In this document: positions 47,251-56,672 of the stretch, piece by piece
How the letters are laid out: each line of letters begins with the position of its first letter
Numbering within the stretch: the stretch's first letter is position 1
Assembly: GCF_015356765.1 (NCBI RefSeq)
Contig: NZ_WTCQ01000002.1
Coordinates: 1-64,000 of the forward strand
DNA: 64,000 nt
Reading direction: 5' to 3'
Source: Candidatus Clavichlamydia salmonicola
Lineage (GTDB): Bacteria > Chlamydiota > Chlamydiia > Chlamydiales > Chlamydiaceae
Notes under the pieces: model-generated
The model's database searches: none
Told to the model about the DNA's origin: nothing
What the model saw: only the letters and a program-made list of their open reading frames with translations
Program-made: the position numbers and the translations under genes

Positions 47251-47841
47251 TTATAACAAAGTTGCTTGATCTTGCTTCCCAAAAAAATCTTTATTCTCAC
47301 CCCAAGGCCAAGCACCTTCAGGCAAAACAACATGCTCAGATTTTTCTATTTGAGTTGCTTCATTAGGTAATTGAGGCAATATTTGTTGATTCCCTTCACT
47401 TAATACCTCATCTATAATCTTAGGAAACTCATTCTTATTTAATATTTCACCATGACTCACAGTCGCATTTTTAGAGCTGATATTATCAAAAGCAGAGGCC
47501 TGACTTAATACAGGATCATTATTTTGATTTGTTAATGAAGAATGAATGATTTTATCTTCATAATCATGTTTTAATAAAGAAGAGTGCTGTTTAAAAGATG
47601 TTAGTGATTTAATTTGCGTTATGATATTTAAAAGAAAAATTGATGAAAGAATAGCTAAACCACTTATACCTACAGCCATTCCACCAGAAACAAGTAAAAA
47701 AGCTAATACCATACCTACAATAAATAATATTATTCCTACAGCGCAAGTAATAGCACCTACACAATGCTGTGCTTTAGAAGAAATGTACGACCATGGACAA
47801 AATTGCATATTTTGCCTCTGGACCTGACCATTTAAATACAT
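47251..47841 (-). CDS. Small Inc-like protein (family C, 'Q'), 196 residues
   Basis: TM hairpin (about 27-50 and 53-75), then a hydrophilic tail of about 120 residues, rich in Asn, Glu and Gln and without a long coiled coil, ending WGENKDFFGKQDQATLL. The start could also be the Met at residue 12 (MQFCPWSY). It is the upstream member of the Q-P pair that was tandemly duplicated; only this Q and the outer P are intact. Function unknown; inclusion-membrane protein by layout. Confidence 0.7.
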   Translation of the reverse strand: MYLNGQVQRQNMQFCPWSYISSKAQHCVGAITCAVGIILFIVGMVLAFLLVSGGMAVGISGLAILSSIFLLNIITQIKSLTSFKQHSSLLKHDYEDKIIHSSLTNQNNDPVLSQASAFDNISSKNATVSHGEILNKNEFPKIIDEVLSEGNQQILPQLPNEATQIEKSEHVVLPEGAWPWGENKDFFGKQDQATLL

Positions 47842-47955
47842 AAAAATACCATGCTATCGATTCATAATTTTTTTTTACTTATCCAAAATAATATAAAAAC
47901 AACTGCGCTATGGATTGAAAACTTAGTTTATTATTATATTTGCTTTTGAAAAATC

Positions 47956-49023
47956 CTACTTCATAGTCTCTGGAGCATCAAGATCATCACCTGATTGCAT
48001 GCTATCTTCTATTGACTGGTTACTATCTGCTATCGACCTTTCATCATCTTCAATGAATTCTCCTGGTATAGTCAAGGTTTTCCAAATGTCTTCTGAAACC
48101 TTTCTGTGCAACTTCATTTTTAATAATTTAAGTTCTTGCTCTATTCTTTTAGTAGATTCTTCTAACAATAAAATTTTGCAACTTAAATAAATTTGCTCTC
48201 GAGCGCTATTTGGAAACCATTTTTTTGATATATGAACAGTAGGAGGATCTTGGCTTTTCTGAGACAACTCATAGGTTACTTCGGCCAAAATTTTTTCTTG
48301 TTCTTCTGCATTCAAATGATGTATAAAATAAAATTTTCTAGACTTTTGTAACTTTAAAAGCTTATCCCTTTTTTCTAGCCAAAGCTCTTTTTGTATTTCT
48401 TTTTTATTTTGATGCTCTTCTAATTTTTTTTTAAAAAACCATCTTTTTTTATTTTTGACTTTAGCATTTTCATTTGTATATTTATTTAATTTTAAAAATT
48501 TATTATCCAACTTATATACAGATTTATGTAAATGATTTTCAGCTTTGATAAATGCAGTTTTGCCATTTTTCTGAATGTCTAAAAGCGCAACCTGATATTG
48601 GTACAATATAGTAAAGTAAGCGTTGACTAAAATAATTTGCTGTTGTTTTACTTTCTTTAATTCTGATAATTTATTTAATACTTGATCTCTCAATTTTTTA
48701 AATCGTAGCAACAAAACAGAATAGTTGGCTTTATTTTCAAGCTTTTCTATATGTGCAGGCTTTTCTATATTTTTTTGTTCTTGAATTTTACTTCTATAGT
48801 AAATAATCAGCTTATACATGATTGGCAAAAGAATTAGTCCTAATCCAATAAGACCAGGCACCCATCCTCCTACAAAACCAAAAGAGAGAGTCAGCAATCC
48901 AATAATAGTTAAAAACAAACCTATAACAAAAGAAATACTTAGTAAAATAGTCTTAGGTATAGATGGATAGTAATGACTTCTAATGGTTAAAGACTGAGAT
49001 GCTGAACAACTATTAATACTCAT
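47956..49023 (-). CDS. IncA-like coiled-coil protein (family C), 355 residues
   Basis: A TM hairpin (about 24-47 and 51-75) follows a Ser-rich N-terminus (MSINSCSASQSLTIRSHYYP). The rest is a very Lys/Glu-rich helical region (about 95-315) with stretches such as KKRWFFKKKLEEHQNKKEI and LKLLKMKLHRKVSEDIW. The tail is acidic and Ser/Asp-rich (DDERSIADSNQSIEDSMQSG). It fits the IncA-like pattern. The ATG overlaps no neighbour and lacks a Shine-Dalgarno sequence. Confidence 0.72.
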   Translation of the reverse strand: MSINSCSASQSLTIRSHYYPSIPKTILLSISFVIGLFLTIIGLLTLSFGFVGGWVPGLIGLGLILLPIMYKLIIYYRSKIQEQKNIEKPAHIEKLENKANYSVLLLRFKKLRDQVLNKLSELKKVKQQQIILVNAYFTILYQYQVALLDIQKNGKTAFIKAENHLHKSVYKLDNKFLKLNKYTNENAKVKNKKRWFFKKKLEEHQNKKEIQKELWLEKRDKLLKLQKSRKFYFIHHLNAEEQEKILAEVTYELSQKSQDPPTVHISKKWFPNSAREQIYLSCKILLLEESTKRIEQELKLLKMKLHRKVSEDIWKTLTIPGEFIEDDERSIADSNQSIEDSMQSGDDLDAPETMK

Positions 49024-49164
49024 AGGCTACTGACAGATTATATTGTATATATTGAATAATAAAAGGATTTTAATATAGTTAATATCTTAATTTTATATGA
49101 CACTAGTAATATTCAATAATCCTTAAATGAATAGTTTAACTTTTTTTCAATACTTAATAAGCAT

Positions 49165-50145
49165 TTAAAGATTTTCATCATAGTCAATTACTTCTTCTGC
49201 TGGAAAAACTTGCTGTGTAATAAATAAAGCTTTTGTAAATTCTAACTCTCTCTCTATAAGAAGTTCTCTTAAAATAGGTACAGACACATCTACAACATTT
49301 AACTCTTCGTCTGTCAATGATTCAGAAAGCTGCTCTTGAACAAATAGCATTTGATTATTTTTTTCATGAGCAAGAGCCTGTAGTTCATTCGCTTGTAGCT
49401 CTAGCGCCTTGATTTTAGACTTAATAACACTTAAATTAGGGCTAAAAGTATAAAATTTTCTCACATAAGCAAGTAAATGCTCTGTTTCAATTTTTACTAA
49501 TTCAGGGTTTCTTCTATGATCAGGATGTTCTTGCCACCATTTTACAAATGTTTCATACATTTTTTTAGATTGTATCTGCTTAGTAATTGGCTGATATAGT
49601 CCTCGATCCTTCCCTTCATGATATAACTCTATATAATTAGATAAATCTTGAAATAAATCTGGCATAAAACTTTCATGAATATAATCTAAACGCTGTTTTT
49701 CACGAAGTTGCTCTTCTTGTAAATTTATGATCTTAGCTATAAGCTCTTTATCTACATTATTAAGTTGTTCTAATAATGTTTCTAATTCTATTTTATACCT
49801 TTCAAATTTTTTTAATTTATAAAAGGAAGGCTTAAACAAAGATGCTGGTGTAAATGAACCCTGTTGGCAAACACTGCTATAATTTAAAAACTGGTATATC
49901 AAAACACTGATAATTAAGCCTAATAATATTCCTCCAGAAGTAATACTAATGACTCCAGCTATAGCAAATCCAGATGACGATAAAAGAATCCCTACACCAA
50001 GCAAAATAGCACCTGCAACAAGTGCTATAAGATATCCCAGAGATCTTCTCTTTGAACAAATTTTTATTTCTTCTGTAGATTGAAATTTTGAAGATATTAA
50101 ATATGGGTTTTTTTGTAATTTGAAACAGGATAAACAGCTGAGCAT
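49165..50145 (-). CDS. IncA-like coiled-coil protein (family C), 326 residues
   Basis: The N-terminus has a Cys cluster (MLSCLSCFK), then a TM hairpin at about 35-57 and 59-86 with a short loop (SSSGFAIAG). The helical region (about 115-300) has coiled-coil character (ERYKIELETLLEQLNNVDKE) and a possibly folded middle with WWQEHPDHRRNPELV. The acidic end is FPAEEVIDYDENL. It is the first gene of the family C run on the minus strand; clpB lies upstream on the same strand. Function unknown. Confidence 0.72.
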   Translation of the reverse strand: MLSCLSCFKLQKNPYLISSKFQSTEEIKICSKRRSLGYLIALVAGAILLGVGILLSSSGFAIAGVISITSGGILLGLIISVLIYQFLNYSSVCQQGSFTPASLFKPSFYKLKKFERYKIELETLLEQLNNVDKELIAKIINLQEEQLREKQRLDYIHESFMPDLFQDLSNYIELYHEGKDRGLYQPITKQIQSKKMYETFVKWWQEHPDHRRNPELVKIETEHLLAYVRKFYTFSPNLSVIKSKIKALELQANELQALAHEKNNQMLFVQEQLSESLTDEELNVVDVSVPILRELLIERELEFTKALFITQQVFPAEEVIDYDENL

Positions 50146-50239
50146 ATAGATAAAACTTAACTATGAATTAAAATTAATAATGTAATTAATGACTTTATAA
50201 AAAAAGCTTATCTGGAGTTTTGTTTTTTTTCCATATAAT

Positions 50240-50267
50240 ATCTGAATCTTGTAAACAAGATTCAGAT
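50240..50267. other. Perfect 12-bp hairpin between clpB and family C
   Basis: ATCTGAATCTTG (50240-50251) pairs with CAAGATTCAGAT (50256-50267) around the loop TAAA. It lies in the 213-base gap after clpB. There is no T tract on the minus-strand side, so as a terminator it would be imperfect; an mRNA 3'-end stabiliser or regulatory site is possible. Confidence 0.5.
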
Positions 50268-50358
50268 CAAAATACATTAAAAATTTTTATCTTTCAAAAA
50301 ACATTAAATACTACATTCATATAAATTATAAAGAACTACTTTAATAAGCTTATATTTA

Positions 50359-52944
50359 TTATAAAACTTGTAAAACTATTTGATCATTCTTATCTAACAT
50401 TAACTGCACTGATGCACCTGCTGTAATGGCGCTAGAAAGCAAAGCCTTTGATATCTTGTTAACCACCAATTCTTGTATCAATCGTTTTAATGGCCTTGCT
50501 CCAAAAACTGGATCATAACCCCTTTTAGAAAGAAACTTAATCACATCGTCTGTCCAACTCAATGTTAAGTGCCTTTCCCTCATCCGCATTACTACATGAT
50601 TTAACTGTATTTTTACTATCTGCCCCATATCTTTTTCTCTTAATGGAAAAAATGGAAGAATTGCATCTAATCGATTCAAAAATTCTGGACGAAAGTATTT
50701 TTTTACGACTGGCCCTAGCAGATGTAAAGCTTTTTCTGCATCATGATCTAAATGATTTTGAAATACTGCCCCAAGTTCTTCTGAGCCTAAGTTAGACGTC
50801 AGAATAAACACTGCATTTTTACAATTAATTTTTCTTCCCTTACTATCAGTCAATTTTCCTTCATCAAAAACTTGCAAAAGAAGATTAAAGACATCTGGAT
50901 CTGCTTTTTCTGCTTCATCAAACAAAACAACTGAATATGGCCTTCGTCGCAATGCTTCTGACAAAAGACCTCCTTCCTCATACCCTATATATCCTGGAGG
51001 CGCACCTATAAGCTTAGCAACTGCATGTTTTTCCATATATTCAGACATATCAAAACGAATTAAAGCATCTTCTTTATTAAATAATTTTTCTGCTAACGCT
51101 TTTGCTAATTCAGTTTTTCCAATACCTGTAGGCCCAAGAAAGAGAAAAACTCCTGTTGGCCTTTGTGGGTCATTTAACCCTACACGCGCAGCTCTTACAG
51201 CATTACAAACAGCATGAACAGCCATAGATTGTCCAATCACCCGATTTTCTAAATATTCTTCTAAAAGAAGAAGCTTTTCAGCTTCGCCTTCTAACATTTT
51301 TTCTAATGGAATACCTGTAGCGCGAGAAATAATATATGCAATTAAAGTTTCATCTACTTCCTCTTGGAGTAACCGATGTGGTAAAGCATCCAAATATTTT
51401 TGTTGCTCTTGAATAGCTGTTTCCATGGCTGGCATAGTACTATAACGAATTTCTGCGACTTTATTATAATCTGCTGTTCTTTCAGCTTCTTCTTCTGCAA
51501 ACTTTAACTGTTCAAGTTTATTCTTTTTTTCCTTCAGCTGATTCAATAATTCTTTTTCTTTATCCCAGCCTAACCTTAACTGTTGTAATTCTACTTTAAG
51601 GTGATTTATAGACTTTTGTAAGAGAGTCATTTCTTCATTTGCTGTCTGGGTTTTTTCTTTTTTCAATGCTTCCATTTTTATAATTAATGTAGAAAGATCC
51701 CGTTCTTTAGAATCAATAGGCAAAGGTAAACTTCCCATTTGCATTCTAATAAGACTTCCTGCTTCATCGATGAGATCGATAGCTTTATCTGGAAGAAAAC
51801 GATCAGGGATATAACGATGAGATAAAAGCACTGCACTAGAAAGAGCCCCTTCAGTAATGCGTACACCATGATAAATTTCATAACGCTCTTTCAAACCCCT
51901 TAAAATAGAAACAGCGCTTTCCACATCAGGCTCATTAATAAATACTGGCTGAAAACGACGAGCTAATGCTGGATCTTTTTCTATATATTTTTGATATTCA
52001 TTAAGTGTTGTAGCTCCTATACAATGTAAGGTGCCTCTTGCTAAAGCAGGTTTTAAAAGATTTGCAGCATCCATCGATCCTTCAGAAGCTCCTGCTCCAA
52101 CCAAGGTATGCACTTCATCTATAAAAAGAATATAGTCTCCATTGGCTTTTTCTACTTCGTCTAAAACATTTTTTAAACGCTCCTCAAATTCTCCTCTAAA
52201 TTTTGCTCCTGCTATGAGACTTCCCATATCTAAAACAAAAAGAGATTTTCCTTTTAAAGAGTCTGGTATGTCCTCTCTAACAATACGTAAAGCCATCCCT
52301 TCTGCTATAGCCGTTTTTCCTACCCCAGGCTCACCAATCAATATTGGATTATTTTTAGTCCTACGACTCAACACTTGAATTGTCCTACGAATCTCTTCAT
52401 CTCGACCAATAACAGGATCAAGCTTTCCTTCTTTCGCTAAAAATGTTAAATTTTTACAAAATTTCTCTAAACTTTTTACTGATGTCTCAGCTGTAGAAGA
52501 ATCCATATGCCGCCCATTCCTTATTTTATGTATCCTGTTTTTTACCTCTTGCAGAGATAGTTTAAGATTATTTTTCCACGCTAAAAAAGGATTCTCTCCT
52601 TCTTGCCAAAATGCTAAAAAAATATGATCCCCTGAAATAATTGAATCACCAAATTCTTTAACAAAACCTTTTGCTGCATCCATGATACGAACCAAAGACT
52701 TCCCTGCAACTGGCTCTCCTTCTACTGAAAAAACAGCTAAATGTTGCAGGGCTTTCTCTGCTTCTGTTTGTAATAAATCTTGGCTACCACCAAACTCATT
52801 AATTAATAGAACAAAAAAACCTTGCGATTCCTTCAACAACCATTTTAATAAATGGTTAGATGAAATTTCTGTGCTTTTACTTTCTTTCGCTTCTGCTACT
52901 GAGTGATTAATAGCTCGAACAATAATATCTGAAAAATTATCCAT
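50359..52944 (-). CDS. clpB: ATP-dependent chaperone ClpB
   Basis: The 861-residue AAA+ disaggregase works with DnaK to dissolve protein aggregates in the cytoplasm. It has the full ClpB order. The Clp N-domain starts [23 protein letters not shown]1 follows with Walker A GEPGVGKT and Walker [14 protein letters not shown], then a coiled-coil M-domain (about 400-525). AAA2 has GPTGIGKT and [20 protein letters not shown], and the D2 end is [12 protein letters not shown] start at the ATG at 52942-52944; a TTG four codons earlier is less likely. It is isolated from its neighbours by gaps and reads away from them. Confidence 0.97.
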   Translation of the reverse strand: MDNFSDIIVRAINHSVAEAKESKSTEISSNHLLKWLLKESQGFFVLLINEFGGSQDLLQTEAEKALQHLAVFSVEGEPVAGKSLVRIMDAAKGFVKEFGDSIISGDHIFLAFWQEGENPFLAWKNNLKLSLQEVKNRIHKIRNGRHMDSSTAETSVKSLEKFCKNLTFLAKEGKLDPVIGRDEEIRRTIQVLSRRTKNNPILIGEPGVGKTAIAEGMALRIVREDIPDSLKGKSLFVLDMGSLIAGAKFRGEFEERLKNVLDEVEKANGDYILFIDEVHTLVGAGASEGSMDAANLLKPALARGTLHCIGATTLNEYQKYIEKDPALARRFQPVFINEPDVESAVSILRGLKERYEIYHGVRITEGALSSAVLLSHRYIPDRFLPDKAIDLIDEAGSLIRMQMGSLPLPIDSKERDLSTLIIKMEALKKEKTQTANEEMTLLQKSINHLKVELQQLRLGWDKEKELLNQLKEKKNKLEQLKFAEEEAERTADYNKVAEIRYSTMPAMETAIQEQQKYLDALPHRLLQEEVDETLIAYIISRATGIPLEKMLEGEAEKLLLLEEYLENRVIGQSMAVHAVCNAVRAARVGLNDPQRPTGVFLFLGPTGIGKTELAKALAEKLFNKEDALIRFDMSEYMEKHAVAKLIGAPPGYIGYEEGGLLSEALRRRPYSVVLFDEAEKADPDVFNLLLQVFDEGKLTDSKGRKINCKNAVFILTSNLGSEELGAVFQNHLDHDAEKALHLLGPVVKKYFRPEFLNRLDAILPFFPLREKDMGQIVKIQLNHVVMRMRERHLTLSWTDDVIKFLSKRGYDPVFGARPLKRLIQELVVNKISKALLSSAITAGASVQLMLDKNDQIVLQVL

Positions 52945-53042
52945 AATAAAAAACAACTATATATTTTAATAATTATTATTGATAGATCCTTTTAATATAA
53001 AAAAAAATTTATTTAAAGATTTAATCTTTCTTTTTTACATCA

Positions 53043-54494
53043 TTAATAACTAGATAACTTTTTTAATAACTCTTGTAATTTTTCTGACATTTTATTAATA
53101 GATTTTTCTATCAATAAATTTTTCATAGTGAAAGCATGCTGAGAAGCATGTTTCATATCATAAATTTTCAAATAAGCTTCCGCTAAGTGAAACTCCCATT
53201 CTGGATCACCTACTAAGGGTGTATAATATTCTTTTGCTTGTTGGGGATTATCTTGCTCAAGATAAAAAAGTGCTATACGATAACACACCTCTTTAGAAAA
53301 TGGATAACGCCTAATCAAGCTTTCTAAATAATTTTTTATTTGTTTTGAAGATACAAATTCTTTTTGCGTAATTAAATCTGTTAAACCCAAGAGATCAATA
53401 GAGTGATCTTGGTAATCATTCCATAATAATTTTAATGGACGACTCCCTCTACAAAAATGTCCAGAATCTAAGCAAAAAAGATCTTCTGAATACTTATCTT
53501 TTATGGATACGTCTCCTAAAATAATCCTAAGAATCACGATTAAATCATTTAAAATAGGCTCATCTACTACTAATTCTAGCGCTCTTTGGTAAAGAACTAA
53601 AGCTTGATGAAATTGATTTTTCTCTAACTCTATAGATCCAGCATTCATTAACACTAAACCTGCAGTTTCTTTAAATGATCGTTGATGAAAGATCTTATTG
53701 CTAAAATTCATATAAGAGTCATTTCTTGTAAATAAACCTTTAGCTGTAGTTTCAATGTTTATATTAGTTCCATTTTTTAAGGTAAGCATTGGATAAATAT
53801 GTTGAGGTACAGTTACTGCTGTTAGAGATATTCCCATTCTTTGAGCTAAGCTGAGGTATAAACCTGTAAAACCAAGGCATACTGCTGTTCGCTGGTCAAT
53901 AACTTTAGATAAATAGCTATATTGATCAATATTTTTATAAGGATTCTTTGGAAATATAAAAAGCTGACTTTCGTAAATCCATTTTCCTATAGCCTTTATC
54001 TTATCTTCTTCTGTAGCATTTACTGCGCATGTCTGATTAATTAAAAAAGCCATTACATCTAAGATAGTAGAATAATAATCAATCTTATAATCTTTTTGAA
54101 AATCATAAAAAAATTCTACTTTTAACCATTCTTTAGCAGGGTCCATCATCAGATTTTGACCAAAAATCTCTTGTGCATACGCTAATTCTTTCTCTGAAAG
54201 ATAAAATCCTTCTATTACAGCACGAATAATTCTAACAACTAAAGAAACATCTACTTCTTTTTGCATAGTGTTTTTTATCCATTTAGCTATAAATCTTCCT
54301 TCTACTGTATTTGGATACAATTCATACAAAGCACAATACTTTTCTATATTTTCTTGCCCAATCATTGAATAAAGTCTTTTTGAATTTAAATCATCTTCAC
54401 AAGCTATAAGAGACACAGAAAAAAAAAATATGAAAATAAATAAATTTTTGAAAATCCTAAAAAACAATAAATGAAAAGACACGATCTGTATCAC
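53043..54494 (-). CDS. Transglutaminase-like lipoprotein with TPR-like repeats
   Basis: A 483-residue protein, probably exported. A long hydrophobic signal is followed by SLIAC, a good lipobox with Cys32 as the lipid-bearing residue. Residues about 190-255 form a transglutaminase-like core: Cys206 in RTAVCLGFTGLYLSL, His232 in VPQHIYPML and Glu248 in NINIET, the Cys-His-acid order of the family. The C-terminal half (about 280-480) has helical TPR-like repeats (ALVLYQRALELV, KEYYTPLVGDPEWEFHLAEA). The start is a GTG and uncertain. Possible roles are proteolysis, cross-linking or peptidoglycan-related chemistry; I cannot choose. It is divergent from rpmB. Confidence 0.72.
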   Translation of the reverse strand: MIQIVSFHLLFFRIFKNLFIFIFFFSVSLIACEDDLNSKRLYSMIGQENIEKYCALYELYPNTVEGRFIAKWIKNTMQKEVDVSLVVRIIRAVIEGFYLSEKELAYAQEIFGQNLMMDPAKEWLKVEFFYDFQKDYKIDYYSTILDVMAFLINQTCAVNATEEDKIKAIGKWIYESQLFIFPKNPYKNIDQYSYLSKVIDQRTAVCLGFTGLYLSLAQRMGISLTAVTVPQHIYPMLTLKNGTNINIETTAKGLFTRNDSYMNFSNKIFHQRSFKETAGLVLMNAGSIELEKNQFHQALVLYQRALELVVDEPILNDLIVILRIILGDVSIKDKYSEDLFCLDSGHFCRGSRPLKLLWNDYQDHSIDLLGLTDLITQKEFVSSKQIKNYLESLIRRYPFSKEVCYRIALFYLEQDNPQQAKEYYTPLVGDPEWEFHLAEAYLKIYDMKHASQHAFTMKNLLIEKSINKMSEKLQELLKKLSSY

Positions 54495-54588
54495 CTATGG
54501 TAAGAATATTCTAAAATAATCGATCTATTTGTATTTTATTTAAAAAACATGTAGGATCAAGTCCTTTGTTTACTCTTTGAGAGGTTTT

Positions 54589-54864
54589 ATGTCTAGAAAG
54601 TGTCCTTTGACAGGAAGAGTACCTGCTAGTGGAAATACTTACACTTTACGTGGTATTGCCAAAAAGAAAAAAGGTATTGGGTTAAAGATTACTGGGAAAA
54701 CAAAAAGAAGATTTTTTCCAAACCTTATTTCTAAAAAATTATGGGTACCAGAAGAAAATCGCTTTATTCGTTTACGTATTTCTGCTGCAGCATTAAGAAC
54801 AGTTGATAAACATGGTTTTACAAAGGTTTTACAAAAAGCTAAAGACCTTGGGTATACTAAATAG
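54589..54864 (+). CDS. rpmB: 50S ribosomal protein L28
   Basis: The 91-residue protein begins [17 protein letters not shown], the standard L28 start, then [10 protein letters not shown] and [18 protein letters not shown]-type sequence ([19 protein letters not shown]). It is a component of the large ribosomal subunit. I start at the ATG at 54589, with GAGAGG just upstream; the frame also has a TTG at 54577. The UbiD-like gene follows 24 bases downstream on the same strand and is probably co-transcribed. Confidence 0.97.
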   Translation: MSRKCPLTGRVPASGNTYTLRGIAKKKKGIGLKITGKTKRRFFPNLISKKLWVPEENRFIRLRISAAALRTVDKHGFTKVLQKAKDLGYTK

Positions 54865-54887
54865 CTTTTTTACAAGATCATTTTGCC

Positions 54888-56594
54888 ATGCTAAATCTGA
54901 AAAAGTTTCTTTCAGTCTTAAGAAAGACTGGAGAGCTTGTAGATGTCATGTTTCCTGTAGATCCATATTTGGAAATTGCAGAAATTCATCGGCGGGTTGT
55001 AGCTGCTAATGGTCCTGCTCTTTTATTTCATTCTGTAAAAGGGTCATCTTTTCCTGTTGCAACTAATTTATTTGGCTCTTTTAAACGAATTAATTTAGCA
55101 CTAGGTCCTTTTTCTAGTAAGACTATTACCTCTTTATTAGAATTTTTAGAAGATCCTTCTTTTTCTACTGTTTCGAAATATACTAAACGAGTTAAAAAAG
55201 TCTTGGCTCCTTCTTTTTCTTCTTTTTTACTAGAAGGTTGGGATCGTTGTAGTCAAAAAACTTTTTGCATAAAAGATTTACCTCTATTAACTAACTGGGC
55301 CTTTGAAGGGACTCCTTCTCTGTCTTTTCCATTTATATCTACTCATTATCCATCACACCATCACTATCTACAATCCAATCAACTCCAATATCTAAATGAT
55401 AATGTAACTTATCTACATGATCCTTTTTTTCTTGAAAAAAAAAATTCTTTAGGAAAAACCTCTTTACCAATAACTATTTGTTTAGGAGGACCTCCTCTTT
55501 TAACAATTCTAAGCATGTTGCCTGTGCCTAAACATCTATCTCAGTTACTCATTAGCAGTCTATTAAGAACTCCTTCTTTAAAATCTTCTCATGCACATTC
55601 TGCTTTCCCTGATATCTGCTTTCAAAATCATGAGTTTGTACTACGTGGTTCCTGTTCCTACAATCTTATTCAACCTTTACCTCCTTATGGAGATAGCAAT
55701 GGTTATTATAATATTAACAGTCAAGGCTCTCTTTTCCATTGCCAATCTATTTATCATAAAAAAAATGCAATCTATCCAGCTACAGTTTTTGGAAAACCTA
55801 AACAAGAAAATTTTTATATTCAAAATTATCTACAAGAATTAGTCACTCCTATCATTTCTACTCTAATTCCTGAAATTCAAGATTTATATCAATATGCAGA
55901 AAGTGGCCTGAACAATGTCACCAGTATTGTAATAAAAAAAAATTATATTGATCCACCTCTCAGCACAGCCTTAAAGCTTTTATCTCAAGAACCTTTTACA
56001 TCTACTAAAATAGTTTTTATTACCAATGAAAGAATTAATTTAAAAAATTTTAAAGAACTTTTAACTCATATTTTAAAGCATTTTAATCCTAAAAATAATT
56101 TTCTTATTCTTCCAATGACTTCTAAATACTCCCAAATCAATCACTCTAAAGCTATTTTTATAGGATTAGGTGAAAAAAATCATTCCTTGAGTAATGAGTT
56201 TAATGAATCACTACGTGCCATGATTAAATCTTATGCTGTATTTTGCCCTGGTTGCTTAGTAATAGAAATTATTAATGGAACCACCCTCGAAGAACTTTCC
56301 CAATTCTTTAATGCTCATAAATGGCCCTTAATCATTATTGTTGATAGCATCAAAAAAACTTTGAACAATGAATGTGCATTTTTATGGCATGTATTTACTC
56401 ATTTACAGCCTGATCAAGATATCTACCTTAAAGCTAATGAGATAAAAAGCATCATCTTAGATACACGTAAAAAGAAATCTCATCCTCCTGAATTATTATG
56501 TGATCAAAGCACAGAACTGACTGTTACCCAAAAATGGCTTCGCTATTTTCCTAATGGCATGGAAGCTGGTGATTCTGATTTGGGTAATTGCTAA
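54888..56594 (+). CDS. UbiD family homologue with degenerate active-site motifs
   Basis: A 568-residue member of the UbiD decarboxylase family, recognisable from the N-terminus (LSVLRKTGELVDVMFPVDPY, EIAEIHRRVVAANGPALLFH, NLFGSFKR), KDLPLLTNWAFEGTP, ICLGGPPLLTILSMLPVP and EFVLRG. Family enzymes decarboxylate (hydroxy)aromatic acids with prenylated FMN in quinone synthesis. Here the usual NxGMYRMQ segment reads SNQLQYLND, lacking the Arg. PFGEYTGYY reads PYGDSNGYY, lacking the Glu. The C-terminal DDDVD-type segment reads VDSIKKT. The protein is full length but may be inactive as a decarboxylase, or may have changed substrate. It shares a transcript with rpmB. Confidence 0.75.
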   Translation: MLNLKKFLSVLRKTGELVDVMFPVDPYLEIAEIHRRVVAANGPALLFHSVKGSSFPVATNLFGSFKRINLALGPFSSKTITSLLEFLEDPSFSTVSKYTKRVKKVLAPSFSSFLLEGWDRCSQKTFCIKDLPLLTNWAFEGTPSLSFPFISTHYPSHHHYLQSNQLQYLNDNVTYLHDPFFLEKKNSLGKTSLPITICLGGPPLLTILSMLPVPKHLSQLLISSLLRTPSLKSSHAHSAFPDICFQNHEFVLRGSCSYNLIQPLPPYGDSNGYYNINSQGSLFHCQSIYHKKNAIYPATVFGKPKQENFYIQNYLQELVTPIISTLIPEIQDLYQYAESGLNNVTSIVIKKNYIDPPLSTALKLLSQEPFTSTKIVFITNERINLKNFKELLTHILKHFNPKNNFLILPMTSKYSQINHSKAIFIGLGEKNHSLSNEFNESLRAMIKSYAVFCPGCLVIEIINGTTLEELSQFFNAHKWPLIIIVDSIKKTLNNECAFLWHVFTHLQPDQDIYLKANEIKSIILDTRKKKSHPPELLCDQSTELTVTQKWLRYFPNGMEAGDSDLGNC

Positions 56595-56624
56595 ATACAA
56601 TTGAATATTGTTACAAGCAAGTAT

Positions 56625-56660
56625 GAATTGAAAAAGTCAATATTTTGACTTTTTCAATTC
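56625..56660. terminator. Bidirectional terminator between convergent genes
   Basis: A perfect 16-bp inverted repeat, GAATTGAAAAAGTCAA (56625-56640) with TTGACTTTTTCAATTC (56645-56660), has a four-base loop and A/T-rich flanks. It lies between the stop of the UbiD-like gene (56594) and the stop of the convergent gene (56673), as expected for a shared terminator. Confidence 0.8.
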
Positions 56661-56672
56661 AAATTTAATTAA

